Below are positions 17,609 through 26,348 of a DNA stretch of 64,000 nt, one piece after another; the first letter of the stretch is position 1, and every line of letters begins with the position of its first letter. Under the pieces are notes generated by a model. The model was given only the letters and a program-made list of their open reading frames with translations. It made no database searches and had not been told where the DNA came from. This DNA comes from Desertimonas sp963733085 (lineage in GTDB: Bacteria; Actinomycetota; Acidimicrobiia; Acidimicrobiales; Ilumatobacteraceae). Location: positions 496,001 through 560,000 of the forward strand of contig CAVTBY010000002.1 of NCBI GenBank assembly GCA_963733085.1, given 5' to 3'. The translations under genes were made by a program, and so were the position numbers.

Positions 17609-18929
17609 TCAGTCCAGCCCAGCGACGGTAACACCTGGTTCTGGCGTGGTCGACCGGTCCGGCGGAGCCGACCGGCGGGAGGAGACGTAGGCGACGAGGA
17701 GGAGGCCGAGCGCTGCCGCGGCCGCGAGGTCGGCGAGGACGTGATAGCCGACCGCGCGTCTGATGAACCCCGACGCGAATCCGGCCACGGCGCCGCACAG
17801 GCTCATCGTCAGGTCCGCCGTCCCCTGGACGGCGACGCGCTCGGTGGAGGCGACGGACTCGATGAGCATCGCCGAGCCGCCGAGCAGCCCGAAGTTCCAA
17901 CCGAGACCGAGCGCCCACAAGGACGGGAACAGCAACCATTCGGTGATCCCAGCTGTCGAGGCGAGCAGTGTCGCCGCTACGAGGATCGCTGCCCCGGTCT
18001 GCACGGCGGACAGCGATCCACGCCGGTCGACGTAGCGCCCGACGAGCGGGCTGAAGGCGAACATCCCACCGATGTGGGCGGAGATGACGAACGGGCTCAA
18101 CGCCTCGTGCCCGTGCAGCTTCATGTGCACGGGGGTCATCGTCATCACGGCGACCATCGTCGCCTGGGACACGGCCATCGAGGCGAGCGCCAACCGGGCG
18201 CGTGGTGCCGCCCTGATGACGCCGATGGCATGGCCGATCGGTGGCGTCGTGGAGCCCACCGCCCCGACCCCACCGGCGACCACGAGCGGGTCGGGCCGCA
18301 GGCGCACCGCGGTGTTGAGCATCGCCAGGGCGAAGCAGAGGGCGGCGAACAGCCACGGGCCGGTGTAGCGATCGAGCCCGAACCACACCTCGCCGGCGCG
18401 CTCGGGTTGGCCCGATCAGCAGCGGTCCGAACACGGCGCCGAACGTCGACGCGAACACGACGTGGCTCATCGCCCGACCGCGATGCTCCGGCACGGCGAG
18501 GTCGGTGGCGGCGTACCGGGCCAGCAGGTTGGAGGCCTGCCCGCTGCCGAACAGGAACAACCCGAGCACGAAGACACCAAGTTGCTGGCGCTCGGCGCCG
18601 ATGGCGGCGATCACGCCGCCGATGGCGGCGAGGCCGTAGCCGAGCTGCAGGCCCGGTCGTCGCCCACGGCGGAACATCAGTCGCGACAGCATCTGCGCCA
18701 TCACGGCCGTGCCGGTCGTCACCGTCGCCGTGGCGATGCCGCCCCACGGTGTCTCGTCACCGAGGATGTCCTGGACGACGAACGCTCCGACCGTGACGGC
18801 GGTGCCGAGCGCCGCCGCGCCGACGATCTGTCCACTCGTCAGGACGCGCAGGACGCGTCGCTGCAGTTCGGCGCGGGCGACGTCGTCGATCCATCGACGG
18901 TAGCCAGCTCCCGGTCCCTTACCATGCAC
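17609..18929 (-). CDS. MFS transporter, one apparent frameshift
   Basis: The N-terminal half (from about 18929, possibly GTG) has helices such as LTSGQIVGAAALGTAV and LQLGYGLAAIGGVIAAIG and contains RGAMSHVVFASTFG-like text of MFS helix 4-5. The C-terminal half continues in another frame after about 18408 with VWFGLDRYTGPWLF and six more helices to the TGA at 17609. Together about 440 residues and 12 helices, a normal MFS length. Its stop is 15 bp before the sulfatase start, so it may deliver a sulfated substrate or export a product. The start overlaps the divergent gene at 18924 by a few bases and is uncertain. Confidence 0.65.
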
Positions 18930-19616
18930 GCAATCGCTGGCACCGAACGGAAGACGTGGTACGCCCGCCTGTGGGGAGCGCTCGACCCGGTCGAGGTGCT
19001 CACCGAATTGACGTCCGGCCTGACGATCACGCTCGTCGTGTTGTTGACAGCCGGGGTGGTGCTCCAGGATGGCGATCACCCCGTCCGAGTGCTGCTCGTC
19101 CTCGCCCTCGGCTCGACCTTGGCCGCCGGCATCAGCGCCGGGATCCTCAACGCCCTCGAGGATCTTCACGAGGCGGGCGATCGAACATCGTGGCGCGCCC
19201 GCCTGCGGGCGATGCCGAGGCATCAGGCCAACGCTCTCGTGGAGGAGCAGATCGAAGCCGTGATCGGCAGTGACCTAGAGCCCGCAGATGTCGCCCGCAT
19301 CGCCGCGGCGATCGTCGATCGGGCACCGAGCGTCGACGACGCGCCACCGCGGATCCGGCCCGGCAACGTCCACACCGCCGTGGTGAGCGTCGTGTACAAC
19401 CTCGCCGCTCTTCTCCCCGCGGCGCTTCCGTTCCTGATCTTCGATGACTGGCACACCGCGTGGCGCGTGTCCACGGCGATGGTCGCGGTCGCCCTGGTGG
19501 TGGTCGGCACGGTCTGGGGCCGGGTCGCAGGGATCAGTCCACTCACGTGCGGCCTCGTGCTGGCTTCCGTCGGGCTCGTCGAGATCGTCGCGGCGTTCGT
19601 GCTCGAGGCGCTGTGA
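18924..19616 (+). CDS. Integral membrane protein, possibly VIT1/CCC1-like
   Basis: 230 aa from the ATG at 18924. Two membrane helices near 30-68 (LTITLVVLLTAGVVL, VRVLLVLALGSTLAAGISAGIL), an amphipathic middle with many acidic residues (ALVEEQIEAVIG, ADVARIAAAIVD), then three helices from about 148 to the end. This two-plus-three arrangement with an acidic cytoplasmic middle resembles VIT/CCC1 iron or manganese transporters, but the key metal-binding signature was not identified, so this is only a suggestion. Its TGA overlaps the GTG of the MFS gene downstream. Confidence 0.45.
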   Translation: MHAIAGTERKTWYARLWGALDPVEVLTELTSGLTITLVVLLTAGVVLQDGDHPVRVLLVLALGSTLAAGISAGILNALEDLHEAGDRTSWRARLRAMPRHQANALVEEQIEAVIGSDLEPADVARIAAAIVDRAPSVDDAPPRIRPGNVHTAVVSVVYNLAALLPAALPFLIFDDWHTAWRVSTAMVAVALVVVGTVWGRVAGISPLTCGLVLASVGLVEIVAAFVLEAL

Positions 19617-21040
19617 GCCGTTCCGACGACGGACACCGAGCACTGACCATCGGGCTCGTGGCGATGGTGACGCTGGTCGCCTTCGAGTCGCTGGCGGTGA
19701 TCACGATCCTGCCCCACATCGCCGACGATCTCGGTGGCATCTCGTGGTACGGCTGGGTGTCGACGGCGTTCTTCCTCGGGACGATGGTCGGCATCGTCTT
19801 CGCCGGCGAACAAGCCGATCGCCACGGTGCCGGCCGGCCGTACGTCGTCGGGCTCGTGCTGTTTGCTGTCGGGCTGACCGTCGGCGGGTTGGCGCCGTCG
19901 ATGCCAGTTCTCGTCGCCGGCCGATTCGTGCAAGGGCTCGGGGCAGGTGTCGTGCCGGCCATCGGCTACGTGGCGATCGGCAGGGTGTACAGCGTCGAGA
20001 AGCGGGCGCGCATGTTCGCCGTGTTGTCGACGGCGTGGGTGGTGCCCGGCGTGATCGGCCCGGCGCTGGCGGAACGGATTTCGTCGTGGACCAGCTGGCG
20101 GTGGGTGTTCCTCGGGTTGTTGCCGTTCGTCGCTGTCGCCGGTTCGTTGATCGTGCCGGCGATGATGGACCTGACTGCGCTGCGACCCGACGAACCCAGC
20201 AGCCGGGAGCGGTTGTTGCGTCGGCGTCTCGTCGAGGCGGCACGTGTCGCCGCCGGTGCGGCCCTCGTCGTCGCCGGCTTCACGGCGTCGCGCTGGCTGC
20301 TCGTGCCGGCGATCGTCGGCGGTGTGCTGATCGGCGTCGGACCGCTGCGCCGGTTGACCCCGCCGGGGACGTTGCGCGGGGCCACCGGGTTGCCGGCCGT
20401 TGTGCTCTCACGTGGGTTGCTGACGTTCTCCTTCTTCGGCGCCGACACGTTCGTCCCCTACGCCCTCACGTCCGGACGCGGGACGTCGACGCTCGCGGGG
20501 AGCATCGCCGTGACGCTGGCCACGCTCACCTGGACGACGGGCGTCTGGGTGCAGGAACGATGGATCGTGCGGACCGGCGAGGCCCTCTTCGTGCGCACCG
20601 GCTTTCTCGTGCTCGCCCCCGGCATCGCAATCGTCGCCGTGGCGGCGCTGCCCGACGTGGTGCCGTTCTGGGTCATCCAGCTTGGTTGGGCACTCGCCGG
20701 CTTGGGAATGGGATTGGCCTACGCCGCCCACTCCCAGGCCGTGCTGCGCTGCTCACCGGCCGAGCGGTACGGCGCGGCGACCGCGTCGCTGCAGCTGCTC
20801 GACAACCTTGGTGTCGCGCTCGGAACCGGCGCCGTCGGCGTCATCGTCACCACGGGTGACGACCTCGGATGGGACCCGGGACGAACGGTCGCCCTGGCGC
20901 TCATCGGGCCGGTCGCCGTCGCCCTGGTCGGGGCCGTACTGTCGCGTCGCTTTCCCGCCGCTGCGACCACCGTTGGTGAGCGCAGCGTACGGACTTCTGC
21001 CCGCTCAGCTCACCAATCCGGGAGCCCGACGGGCCGGTGA
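19613..21040 (+). CDS. MFS transporter
   Basis: 475 aa from a GTG in a GTGA overlap with the membrane protein upstream. Twelve or more helices; GEQADRHGAGRPYVVGL is the MFS loop 2-3 motif, and RFVQGLGAGVVPAIGYVAIGRVY with VPGVIGPALAE is the drug-exporter style motif C region. The first helices (VAFESLAVITILPHIADDLGG) resemble multidrug/H+ antiporters. Unusually, the last ~20 residues (GERSVRTSARSAHQ) are encoded by a hairpin repeat (family C, 20973-21016), suggesting the repeat inserted at or replaced the original 3' end. Confidence 0.85.
   Translation: MSRSDDGHRALTIGLVAMVTLVAFESLAVITILPHIADDLGGISWYGWVSTAFFLGTMVGIVFAGEQADRHGAGRPYVVGLVLFAVGLTVGGLAPSMPVLVAGRFVQGLGAGVVPAIGYVAIGRVYSVEKRARMFAVLSTAWVVPGVIGPALAERISSWTSWRWVFLGLLPFVAVAGSLIVPAMMDLTALRPDEPSSRERLLRRRLVEAARVAAGAALVVAGFTASRWLLVPAIVGGVLIGVGPLRRLTPPGTLRGATGLPAVVLSRGLLTFSFFGADTFVPYALTSGRGTSTLAGSIAVTLATLTWTTGVWVQERWIVRTGEALFVRTGFLVLAPGIAIVAVAALPDVVPFWVIQLGWALAGLGMGLAYAAHSQAVLRCSPAERYGAATASLQLLDNLGVALGTGAVGVIVTTGDDLGWDPGRTVALALIGPVAVALVGAVLSRRFPAAATTVGERSVRTSARSAHQSGSPTGR
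20973..21016. repeat. Hairpin repeat, family C, copy 1
   Basis: 44-bp element with arms TTGGTGAGC/GCTCACCAA. It lies inside the 3' end of the MFS gene. Element 50646-50689 has the same arms, the same length and a similar first interior half (GCGNAGCGTRC). Confidence 0.6.
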
Positions 21041-21347
21041 GTCCTGCCGGGGGCCTCCGTCGAACCGAAGGGGGATTCAGTCTTCGACGGGGCCCCCGGA
21101 TCGCTCCCGTTGCGCAGCATTGCGTTGGGGGACGAGGTGGAGGCGGCGCAGCAGTCCCGGCGGCTCGTTGTGGAGGTGACGGCGCCATTCCGCACGCGAG
21201 TGCGGTACGCGGCGAGCCGTGGCCTTGCCGGCGTGCAAGTGGGCGGGACGACGGGGATTCGGCTGCACGGCGTCCACCGTAAGGAAGGCCTGTTTCGCGG
21301 CCGTTCCCGCATTGTTTCCGCTGTGTGAGAGATTGACGCTGGCGGCG
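21041..21347. other. Gap with a strong hairpin between convergent genes
   Basis: 307 bases between two convergent genes. Bases 21049-21097 form a hairpin with arms GGGGGCCTCCGTCGAA and TTCGACGGGGCCCCC (one bulge), a likely bidirectional terminator although no T tract follows. The remaining 250 bases are open on both strands, but the translations are Arg/Pro/His-rich and match no family I know. Confidence 0.5.
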
Positions 21348-22205
21348 TCAGGACGCGGCCAGCGTCCAGCGGAAGGCACGTGTGGCGAGCTCGCCGGCAA
21401 CGCGGCCGACCAGCTCGTCGGCGATCGGCAGTGGCGGCGGGAGATGCAACATCAGTCGCGACCAGCTCGGCAGCATCGACACCGCCGCGGCCGCGATCAA
21501 CCCGTAGGCAGGACGGGCGAGCAACGGCACGGGGGGGTTGAACAGCAGGAACCGAGCCGTGTCACGGGCCTCCGGTGTCCCACGTAGCTCGGGGCGGTAC
21601 GACGCCAAGGTCTCGCGCAGCTCGGCCACGGATACTGGCGGGTCGACGACGCCGAGCTTCGCCGACACGAAGCCGACCTGGGCGACGTACTCGTCGCGCT
21701 GCTGGGCGGTCAACGCTTCGGCACCGAAGCGGCGGTGGGCGCGCAGGAAGCTGTCGACTTCGGCGACGTGCACCCAGCGCAGCAGGTGCGGGTCGTCGGC
21801 GCGATACGGGCGCCCGTCGGCGGCCACTCCGTGGACGGTTCGGTGCACGGCGCGCACGCGGGCGACCGCACGATCGGCGACGTCGCTGGGACCGAATGTC
21901 GTGGCGGCGAGGAACTGGCTCGTCCGCCGCAGGCGACCCCACGGGTCGCCGCGGTAGCCGGAATGTCCGACGACTCCCGCCATCGCCAACGGGTGGAGGG
22001 CCTGGAGCACAAGGGCGCGCAGGCCGCCAACGAACATCGCCGCGTCGCCGTGGACGGTGCGGATCGGCGCGCCCGGCGGGAACCACCGCGGCCCGGGGGC
22101 GGTGATGACCGCGGCATCGGACGGTTCGCCGGCCACGCGTGATCGAACCGCATCAGCAAGCGCCATGCGTAGCGACTCCACGGGCGAGGCGATCGTCAGT
22201 GTCAC
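21348..22205 (-). CDS. Oxygenase MpaB family protein (DUF2236)
   Basis: 285 aa from a GTG at 22205, preceded by GGAAG; an ATG at 22166 is the alternative. The open frame further upstream runs through a hairpin repeat and is not coding. Family marks: IRTVHGDAAMFVGGLRALVLQALHPLAMAGV, then HSGYRGDPWGRLRRTSQFL, later LLRWVHVAEVDSFL. DUF2236 proteins (mpaB, latex-clearing Lcp relatives) bind a heme-type cofactor through conserved histidines and act on hydrophobic substrates. Two hydrophobic stretches near the C-terminus may associate with the membrane. Substrate unknown. Transcribed alone. Confidence 0.85.
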   Translation of the reverse strand: MTLTIASPVESLRMALADAVRSRVAGEPSDAAVITAPGPRWFPPGAPIRTVHGDAAMFVGGLRALVLQALHPLAMAGVVGHSGYRGDPWGRLRRTSQFLAATTFGPSDVADRAVARVRAVHRTVHGVAADGRPYRADDPHLLRWVHVAEVDSFLRAHRRFGAEALTAQQRDEYVAQVGFVSAKLGVVDPPVSVAELRETLASYRPELRGTPEARDTARFLLFNPPVPLLARPAYGLIAAAAVSMLPSWSRLMLHLPPPLPIADELVGRVAGELATRAFRWTLAAS

Positions 22206-22271
22206 TGTTGCCAGTCTTCCCGATTGCAGCTTGTTTGGCGGACTGAGTGCTGATTCCGCCGGGAACCACTG

Positions 22272-22320
22272 ACCGATGGGGTGTTTACATGACGATTCGA
22301 TCATGAAAACACCCATCGGT
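22272..22320. repeat. Dispersed hairpin repeat, family A, copy 2
   Basis: Arms ACCGATGGGGTGTTTACATGA and TCATGAAAACACCCATCGGT around CGATTCGA; one extra G in the left arm and one mismatch. Lies between divergent genes. Confidence 0.85.
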
Positions 22321-22366
22321 TCGAACGGCGCAACAGCCTGACACCCTTGTTGCTACGGTCCCTGAC

Positions 22367-22843
22367 GTGAGCAACCTTCCTCCACCTCCGCCGCCCGGTT
22401 CGCCTCCGCCGCCGCAGCAGCCCGGGTCGCCCCAGCAACCTGCCGCACCCGGCTACTACGTCACTCCGGTCGGGGTGCCACCGCAGAGCATCGGGGGCGC
22501 GTACTACCGGACCGGCCTGGTGATCTTCCTGACGATCATCACGTTGGGGATCTGGGCAATCCTCTGGTCGTACCGCACCAACGAGGACCTCAAGCGCTAC
22601 AACGGCGACGGCCTGGGTGGCGTCCTCGCCGTCGTCATCTGCATTTTGATCTCCGTCGTGCTGATGTTCACGATCCCCAACGAGATCGAGAAGATGTACC
22701 AGCGCGACGGCCGGCAGAGCCCGATCTCGACCGTCTGGGGTCTGTGGTTCCTTCTGCCGCTCATCGGCAACATCATCTGGTACGTGAAGGTGCAGCGCGT
22801 CCTCAACGAGTTCTGGGCCAGCAAGGGATCGCCCAGCCACTGA
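22367..22843 (+). CDS. DUF4234-type membrane protein with Pro-rich N-terminus
   Basis: 158 aa, GTG start. Residues 1-42 are Pro/Gln-rich and likely disordered. A helix (YYRTGLVIFLTIITLGIWAILW) starts the DUF4234-like part; LGIWAILWSYRTNEDLKRY is typical. Two further helices follow, LAVVICILISVVLMFTI and WGLWFLLPLIGNIIWYVKVQ. Function of the family is unknown. The next gene starts 20 bp downstream on the same strand, so the two may be cotranscribed. Confidence 0.75.
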   Translation: MSNLPPPPPPGSPPPPQQPGSPQQPAAPGYYVTPVGVPPQSIGGAYYRTGLVIFLTIITLGIWAILWSYRTNEDLKRYNGDGLGGVLAVVICILISVVLMFTIPNEIEKMYQRDGRQSPISTVWGLWFLLPLIGNIIWYVKVQRVLNEFWASKGSPSH

Positions 22844-22862
22844 GGCGACCCGACGTGCCCCG

Positions 22863-24239
22863 ATGAGCGAGGTCAACGTGCTCCTACCGGTGGCGCCGAT
22901 CACGACGATCGACGATTACCTGGCCACCGGCGGGGGAGAAGGGCTGCGGGCGGCGAGGACACTCGGCCCGGAGGCGACGATCGAGGAGATCACCGCCAGC
23001 GGGCTGCGCGGCAGGGGTGGAGCGGGATTCCCGACCGGGGCCAAGTGGGCGTCGGTGCGCGCCGCCGGTGGAGGCACCCACTACGCCGTCGCCAATGGCG
23101 CCGAGGGTGAGCCGGCGACGTTCAAGGACCGCACACTGATGCGCGCCGACCCGTACCGGATCGTCGAAGGCCTCGCCATCGCCGCGTTCTGCGTCGACGC
23201 ACCCGCCGCCTACATCGGCGTCAAGCGATCGTTCGGGGTAGAGGCGGCCAACCTGCGCCGCGCCGCGGTCGAGCTCGGCGACGCCGGGCTGCTCGGCGAG
23301 CTGTCGATCTCGATCGTCGAAGGACCCGACGAGTACTTGTTCGGCGAGGAGAAGGCGTTGCTCGAGGTCATCGAGGGCCGCGATCCGCTCCCGCGGATCT
23401 TGCCGCCGTGGCAACACGGCCTGTGGGCCACGGTGACGATGGGTTGGGAGGCGGGCACGCCGGCCGCCGCCGGCCAGGCGAGCAACCCGACGCTCGTCAA
23501 CAACGTCGAGACGTTGGCAGCGGCGGCGCACATCCTCGCCCGCGGCGCCACGTGGTACCGGTCATACGGGACGCCGGGCTCGGCAGGCACCGTCATCGTC
23601 ACGATCGTCGGCGATGTCCGTGTTCCCGGGGTCCACGAGGTCGAGCTCGGCACACCGCTCGCCGAGGTCATAGAGCGGTGCGGCGGAGCGCAGCCGAACC
23701 GCACGTTGAAGGCGGCATTCTCCGGTGTGTCCAACCCCGTCCTGCCGGCCAGTGCCTTCGATATCGCGCTCTCCCACGAGGCCTTCGAGCAGCGCGACAA
23801 CGGTCTCGGCGCCGCCGGGTTCGTCGTCTACGACGACACGGCCGACATCGTCGCCGTCGCCGCCGAGCTGACCCGCTTCCTCGCCGTCGAGTCATGCGGG
23901 CAGTGCCCACCGTGCAAGCGCGGCTCGATGGAGCTGACCGAGATCCTCACGCGCATCGTCCACGGCGGCGGAACCGACGGCGACCTGGCCATGATTGAGG
24001 CGTTGCTCGGCTCGGTCACGGATTCCAACCGCTGCTACCTCGGAACCGAGGTGCAGCGCCTCGTGGCGAGCGTGCTACGCGAGTTCCCCGACGAGGTCGC
24101 CGCCCATCTCGAAGGACGTCCACCGATCGAGCGCGACGTCGTCGTCCCCAAGATCGTCGAGCTGGACGCCGACGGCGCCGTGGTCTACGACGAGCGCCAC
24201 CGCCTCAAGTTGCCCGATTGGACCTACGCCGAAGGATGA
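22863..24239 (+). CDS. Stand-alone NuoF-like flavoprotein (NADH dehydrogenase 51 kDa subunit family)
   Basis: 458 aa. FMN/NADH site: GLRGRGGAGFPTGAKW at 48-62 and ANGAEGEPATFKDR at 78-90. SLBB-type segment around 245-300. C-terminal iron-sulfur domain with C345, C348, C351 (ESCGQCPPCKRG) and C391 (NRCYLG) for a 4Fe-4S cluster. All residues expected of an NADH-oxidising NuoF are present. No other complex I, formate dehydrogenase or hydrogenase gene is nearby, so it probably passes electrons to a separate ferredoxin or oxidoreductase. It could also be a component of a dispersed complex. Confidence 0.85.
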   Translation: MSEVNVLLPVAPITTIDDYLATGGGEGLRAARTLGPEATIEEITASGLRGRGGAGFPTGAKWASVRAAGGGTHYAVANGAEGEPATFKDRTLMRADPYRIVEGLAIAAFCVDAPAAYIGVKRSFGVEAANLRRAAVELGDAGLLGELSISIVEGPDEYLFGEEKALLEVIEGRDPLPRILPPWQHGLWATVTMGWEAGTPAAAGQASNPTLVNNVETLAAAAHILARGATWYRSYGTPGSAGTVIVTIVGDVRVPGVHEVELGTPLAEVIERCGGAQPNRTLKAAFSGVSNPVLPASAFDIALSHEAFEQRDNGLGAAGFVVYDDTADIVAVAAELTRFLAVESCGQCPPCKRGSMELTEILTRIVHGGGTDGDLAMIEALLGSVTDSNRCYLGTEVQRLVASVLREFPDEVAAHLEGRPPIERDVVVPKIVELDADGAVVYDERHRLKLPDWTYAEG

Positions 24240-24252
24240 CGCGACCTCGAAT

Positions 24253-24855
24253 TCACTCCTCGCGAAGGTAGATCGAGCGCTTCGGCGCGCTGAAGAACTG
24301 CTGAAGAAGAGGGGTGAAGTCTTCCAACGTCATCGTCGGATAGTCGGTGTCGAACGACGGCTGGTCGAAGTCGGCGCAGAACTCGGCGGTGAGGTCGTAG
24401 TACGGGTGGCCGTCGAACTGGTCGCGCAGGTTGCGGTCGAGGCCGATGAAATGGAAGAAGTAGTAGCCCTGGAAGATGCCGTGCTTCTCGACCATCCAGT
24501 GCAGATCATCGCCGACGAATGGTTTGACGATCGCGGCGCCGATGTCGGGGTGGTTGAACGAACCGAGCGTGTCGCCGATGTCGTGGAGCAAGGCGCAGGC
24601 GACGTAGTCGTCGTCACGGTTGGCCCGGTAGGCCCGTGTCGCCGTCTGCAGCGAGTGGGTGAGGCGGTCGACGCGGAAGCCGCCGAAGTCGCCGTCGAGC
24701 AACCGCAGATGGGTCATCACCCGCTCGGCGAGGCCAGGGTAGAACTCCATCGCCGACGCCGCGATGTGCCCCCAGTCCTCCTGGGTGCCCTCCGTCATCG
24801 CCGTGAAGGCGGCACGCTCCGGGGCAGGCGAGTCGGTGGTTGCTGGTGCGCTCAT
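24253..24855 (-). CDS. HD-domain protein
   Basis: 200 aa from the ATG at 24855. VDRLTHSLQTATRA with His, then YVACALLHDIGDTLG (HD pair), FNHPDIGAAIVKPFV and HWMVEKHGIFQGYYF give the string of His/Asp ligands of an HD fold with a two-metal site. The C-terminal DRNLRDQF and FCADFDQPSFD suit a group annotated as HD phosphohydrolases that is related to PhnZ-type diiron oxygenases. Which chemistry applies cannot be told from sequence alone. Divergent from the TetR gene, with 55 bp between the starts. Confidence 0.65.
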   Translation of the reverse strand: MSAPATTDSPAPERAAFTAMTEGTQEDWGHIAASAMEFYPGLAERVMTHLRLLDGDFGGFRVDRLTHSLQTATRAYRANRDDDYVACALLHDIGDTLGSFNHPDIGAAIVKPFVGDDLHWMVEKHGIFQGYYFFHFIGLDRNLRDQFDGHPYYDLTAEFCADFDQPSFDTDYPTMTLEDFTPLLQQFFSAPKRSIYLREE

Positions 24856-24910
24856 GCCTTCAAGGGTACTCACCCTGTTGTCGGGCGCCGCTCCGTGGTT
24901 CAATGCGGGC

Positions 24911-25549
24911 GTGACGACGCGCCCGCAGGTCGAAGGGTCCCGGCCGCCGCTGGCCGAACGACGCCAACTCCGTCGTGGCGAGCTGCTCGACGCCGCCATC
25001 GACGTGATTCGCCGGCGGGGCGCCGACGTCACGATGGAGGAGATGGCAACCGCCGGCGGGATCACCAAGCCGATCCTGTATCGCCACTTCGTCGACCGCG
25101 ACGGCCTCGTTTCGGCGGTCACCGAGACGGCGCTTCGCGAGATCGGGACGATCCTCGACGGCAAGCTCGGCGAGGCATTGTCCGACGCTCCTCCCCACTC
25201 GATCCGGGCGACGATCGACGCCTTCTTCGAATACGTCGAGCGTGAGCCGGAGCTCTATCGCTTCATCGTCGAGAATGACGCCAGGCGTGGTGGGCCGGCG
25301 ACCGTCGCCTTCACCGAGCGCATCGCCGAACGCGTTGCCGAGACGCTCGCCCGCGGGCTTGTCGAGCACGGGCGCGACCCGGCGCCGGCGGCGGTCTGGG
25401 GTCGGGCGATCGTCGGCATGGTGCACAACACGGCGGCGTGGTGGACCCGTGGTGCGGACATCTCACGCCAAGAGGCGGTCGACGCCTTGACCGATCTCGC
25501 CTGGCTGGGAATGGTCGGCTCACCGACGGCGGCCGCACGTGAAGCCTGA
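24911..25549 (+). CDS. TetR family transcriptional regulator
   Basis: 212 aa from a GTG at 24911. N-terminal helix-turn-helix: RGELLDAAIDVIRRRGADVTMEEMA, then AGGITKPILYRHFVDRDGL, the canonical TetR recognition helix. The C-terminal ligand domain resembles TetR_C of mycobacterial lipid regulators (DAFFEYVEREPELYRFIVEND). Likely controls itself and the divergent HD-domain gene. Its last 11 bases overlap the YjbR-type gene, so the two are coupled. Confidence 0.9.
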   Translation: MTTRPQVEGSRPPLAERRQLRRGELLDAAIDVIRRRGADVTMEEMATAGGITKPILYRHFVDRDGLVSAVTETALREIGTILDGKLGEALSDAPPHSIRATIDAFFEYVEREPELYRFIVENDARRGGPATVAFTERIAERVAETLARGLVEHGRDPAPAAVWGRAIVGMVHNTAAWWTRGADISRQEAVDALTDLAWLGMVGSPTAAAREA

Positions 25550-25913
25550 CCCGCTCGACGAGTTGCGGGCGCGGTGCCTCGCCCTGCCGGAGGTGACGGA
25601 GCGACTCAGCCACGGCGAGCCGACGTGGTTCGCCGGCGGTCGCAAGGTGTTCGTGACGTACGCCGATCATCACCACGACGACCGGCTCGGGTTCTGGTGC
25701 GCGGCACCGCCCGGCGCCCAACACGAGCTCGTCGCCGCCGACCCTGAGCGCTTCTTCGTCCCGCCCTACGTCGGTGGACGCGGCTGGGTGGGCGTTCGCC
25801 TCGACGTCGGCGAGGTCGACTGGGACGAGATCGGCGAGCTCGTCGAGGACGCCTACCGGATGGTCGCCACGAAGCGACTCGTCACCGAGCTCGACGCCCG
25901 GCGAGCTGGCTGA
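25539..25913 (+). CDS. MmcQ/YjbR family protein
   Basis: 124 aa. LPEVTERLSHGEPTWFAGGRKVFVTYADHH and the VPPYVGGRGWVGVRLD segment are typical of the small CyaY-like MmcQ/YjbR fold, whose members are thought to bind DNA or small ligands. GTG start inside the 3' end of the TetR gene. The next gene begins one base after its stop. Confidence 0.85.
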   Translation: MKPDPLDELRARCLALPEVTERLSHGEPTWFAGGRKVFVTYADHHHDDRLGFWCAAPPGAQHELVAADPERFFVPPYVGGRGWVGVRLDVGEVDWDEIGELVEDAYRMVATKRLVTELDARRAG

Positions 25914-25914
25914 C

Positions 25915-26289
25915 GTGGCCGAGCCCTCCAAGCTGTTCGTCTACGGAACGCTGATGCCCGGACGGCTGCGCTGGCCGATCCTCGCCCCGTTCGCCGACGA
26001 CCATCGCCCGGCCGTCGTCAGCGGGAGGCTCTACGACTCGGGCAACGGCTGGCCGGTCGCGGTGTTCGGCACTGACGGTGAAGTTCCCGGCGTTCTCGTC
26101 GAACTCGATCCGGAGCTCGTCGACGTGGCGTTGCCGATCCTCGACGACGTCGAGGACACGGCGACGGACCTGTTGCGGCGTATCGAAGTCGTCACCGCCG
26201 ACGGCGAGCGGGCGTGGGCGTATCACTGCACGCAAGCCGTGGACGGTCTCACCCCGATCGAGCGCTGGCTCGAGCAGGCCGAACGCTGA
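25915..26289 (+). CDS. Gamma-glutamylcyclotransferase (AIG2/GGCT-like) protein
   Basis: 124 aa from a GTG at 25915. LFVYGTLMPGRLRW is the GGCT-like substrate loop (YGTLMPG), and the central ELDPELVDVALPILDDVED holds an acidic residue where the fold places its catalytic Glu. These proteins act on gamma-glutamyl amines or peptides. Third gene of a compact run (TetR, YjbR-like, GGCT-like). Confidence 0.82.
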   Translation: MAEPSKLFVYGTLMPGRLRWPILAPFADDHRPAVVSGRLYDSGNGWPVAVFGTDGEVPGVLVELDPELVDVALPILDDVEDTATDLLRRIEVVTADGERAWAYHCTQAVDGLTPIERWLEQAER

Positions 26290-26348
26290 CGATGCGCCGT
26301 GTGTGACGGAAACCGCCGTCGGGCGCGGCGGTCCGCCTGCCAGACTCG

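Noticed and set aside
21077..21400. 107-residue minus-strand frame between the MFS and oxygenase genes
   Set aside because: It is Arg/His/Pro-rich without family marks and begins inside the oxygenase 3' end; kept only as an unassigned gap.
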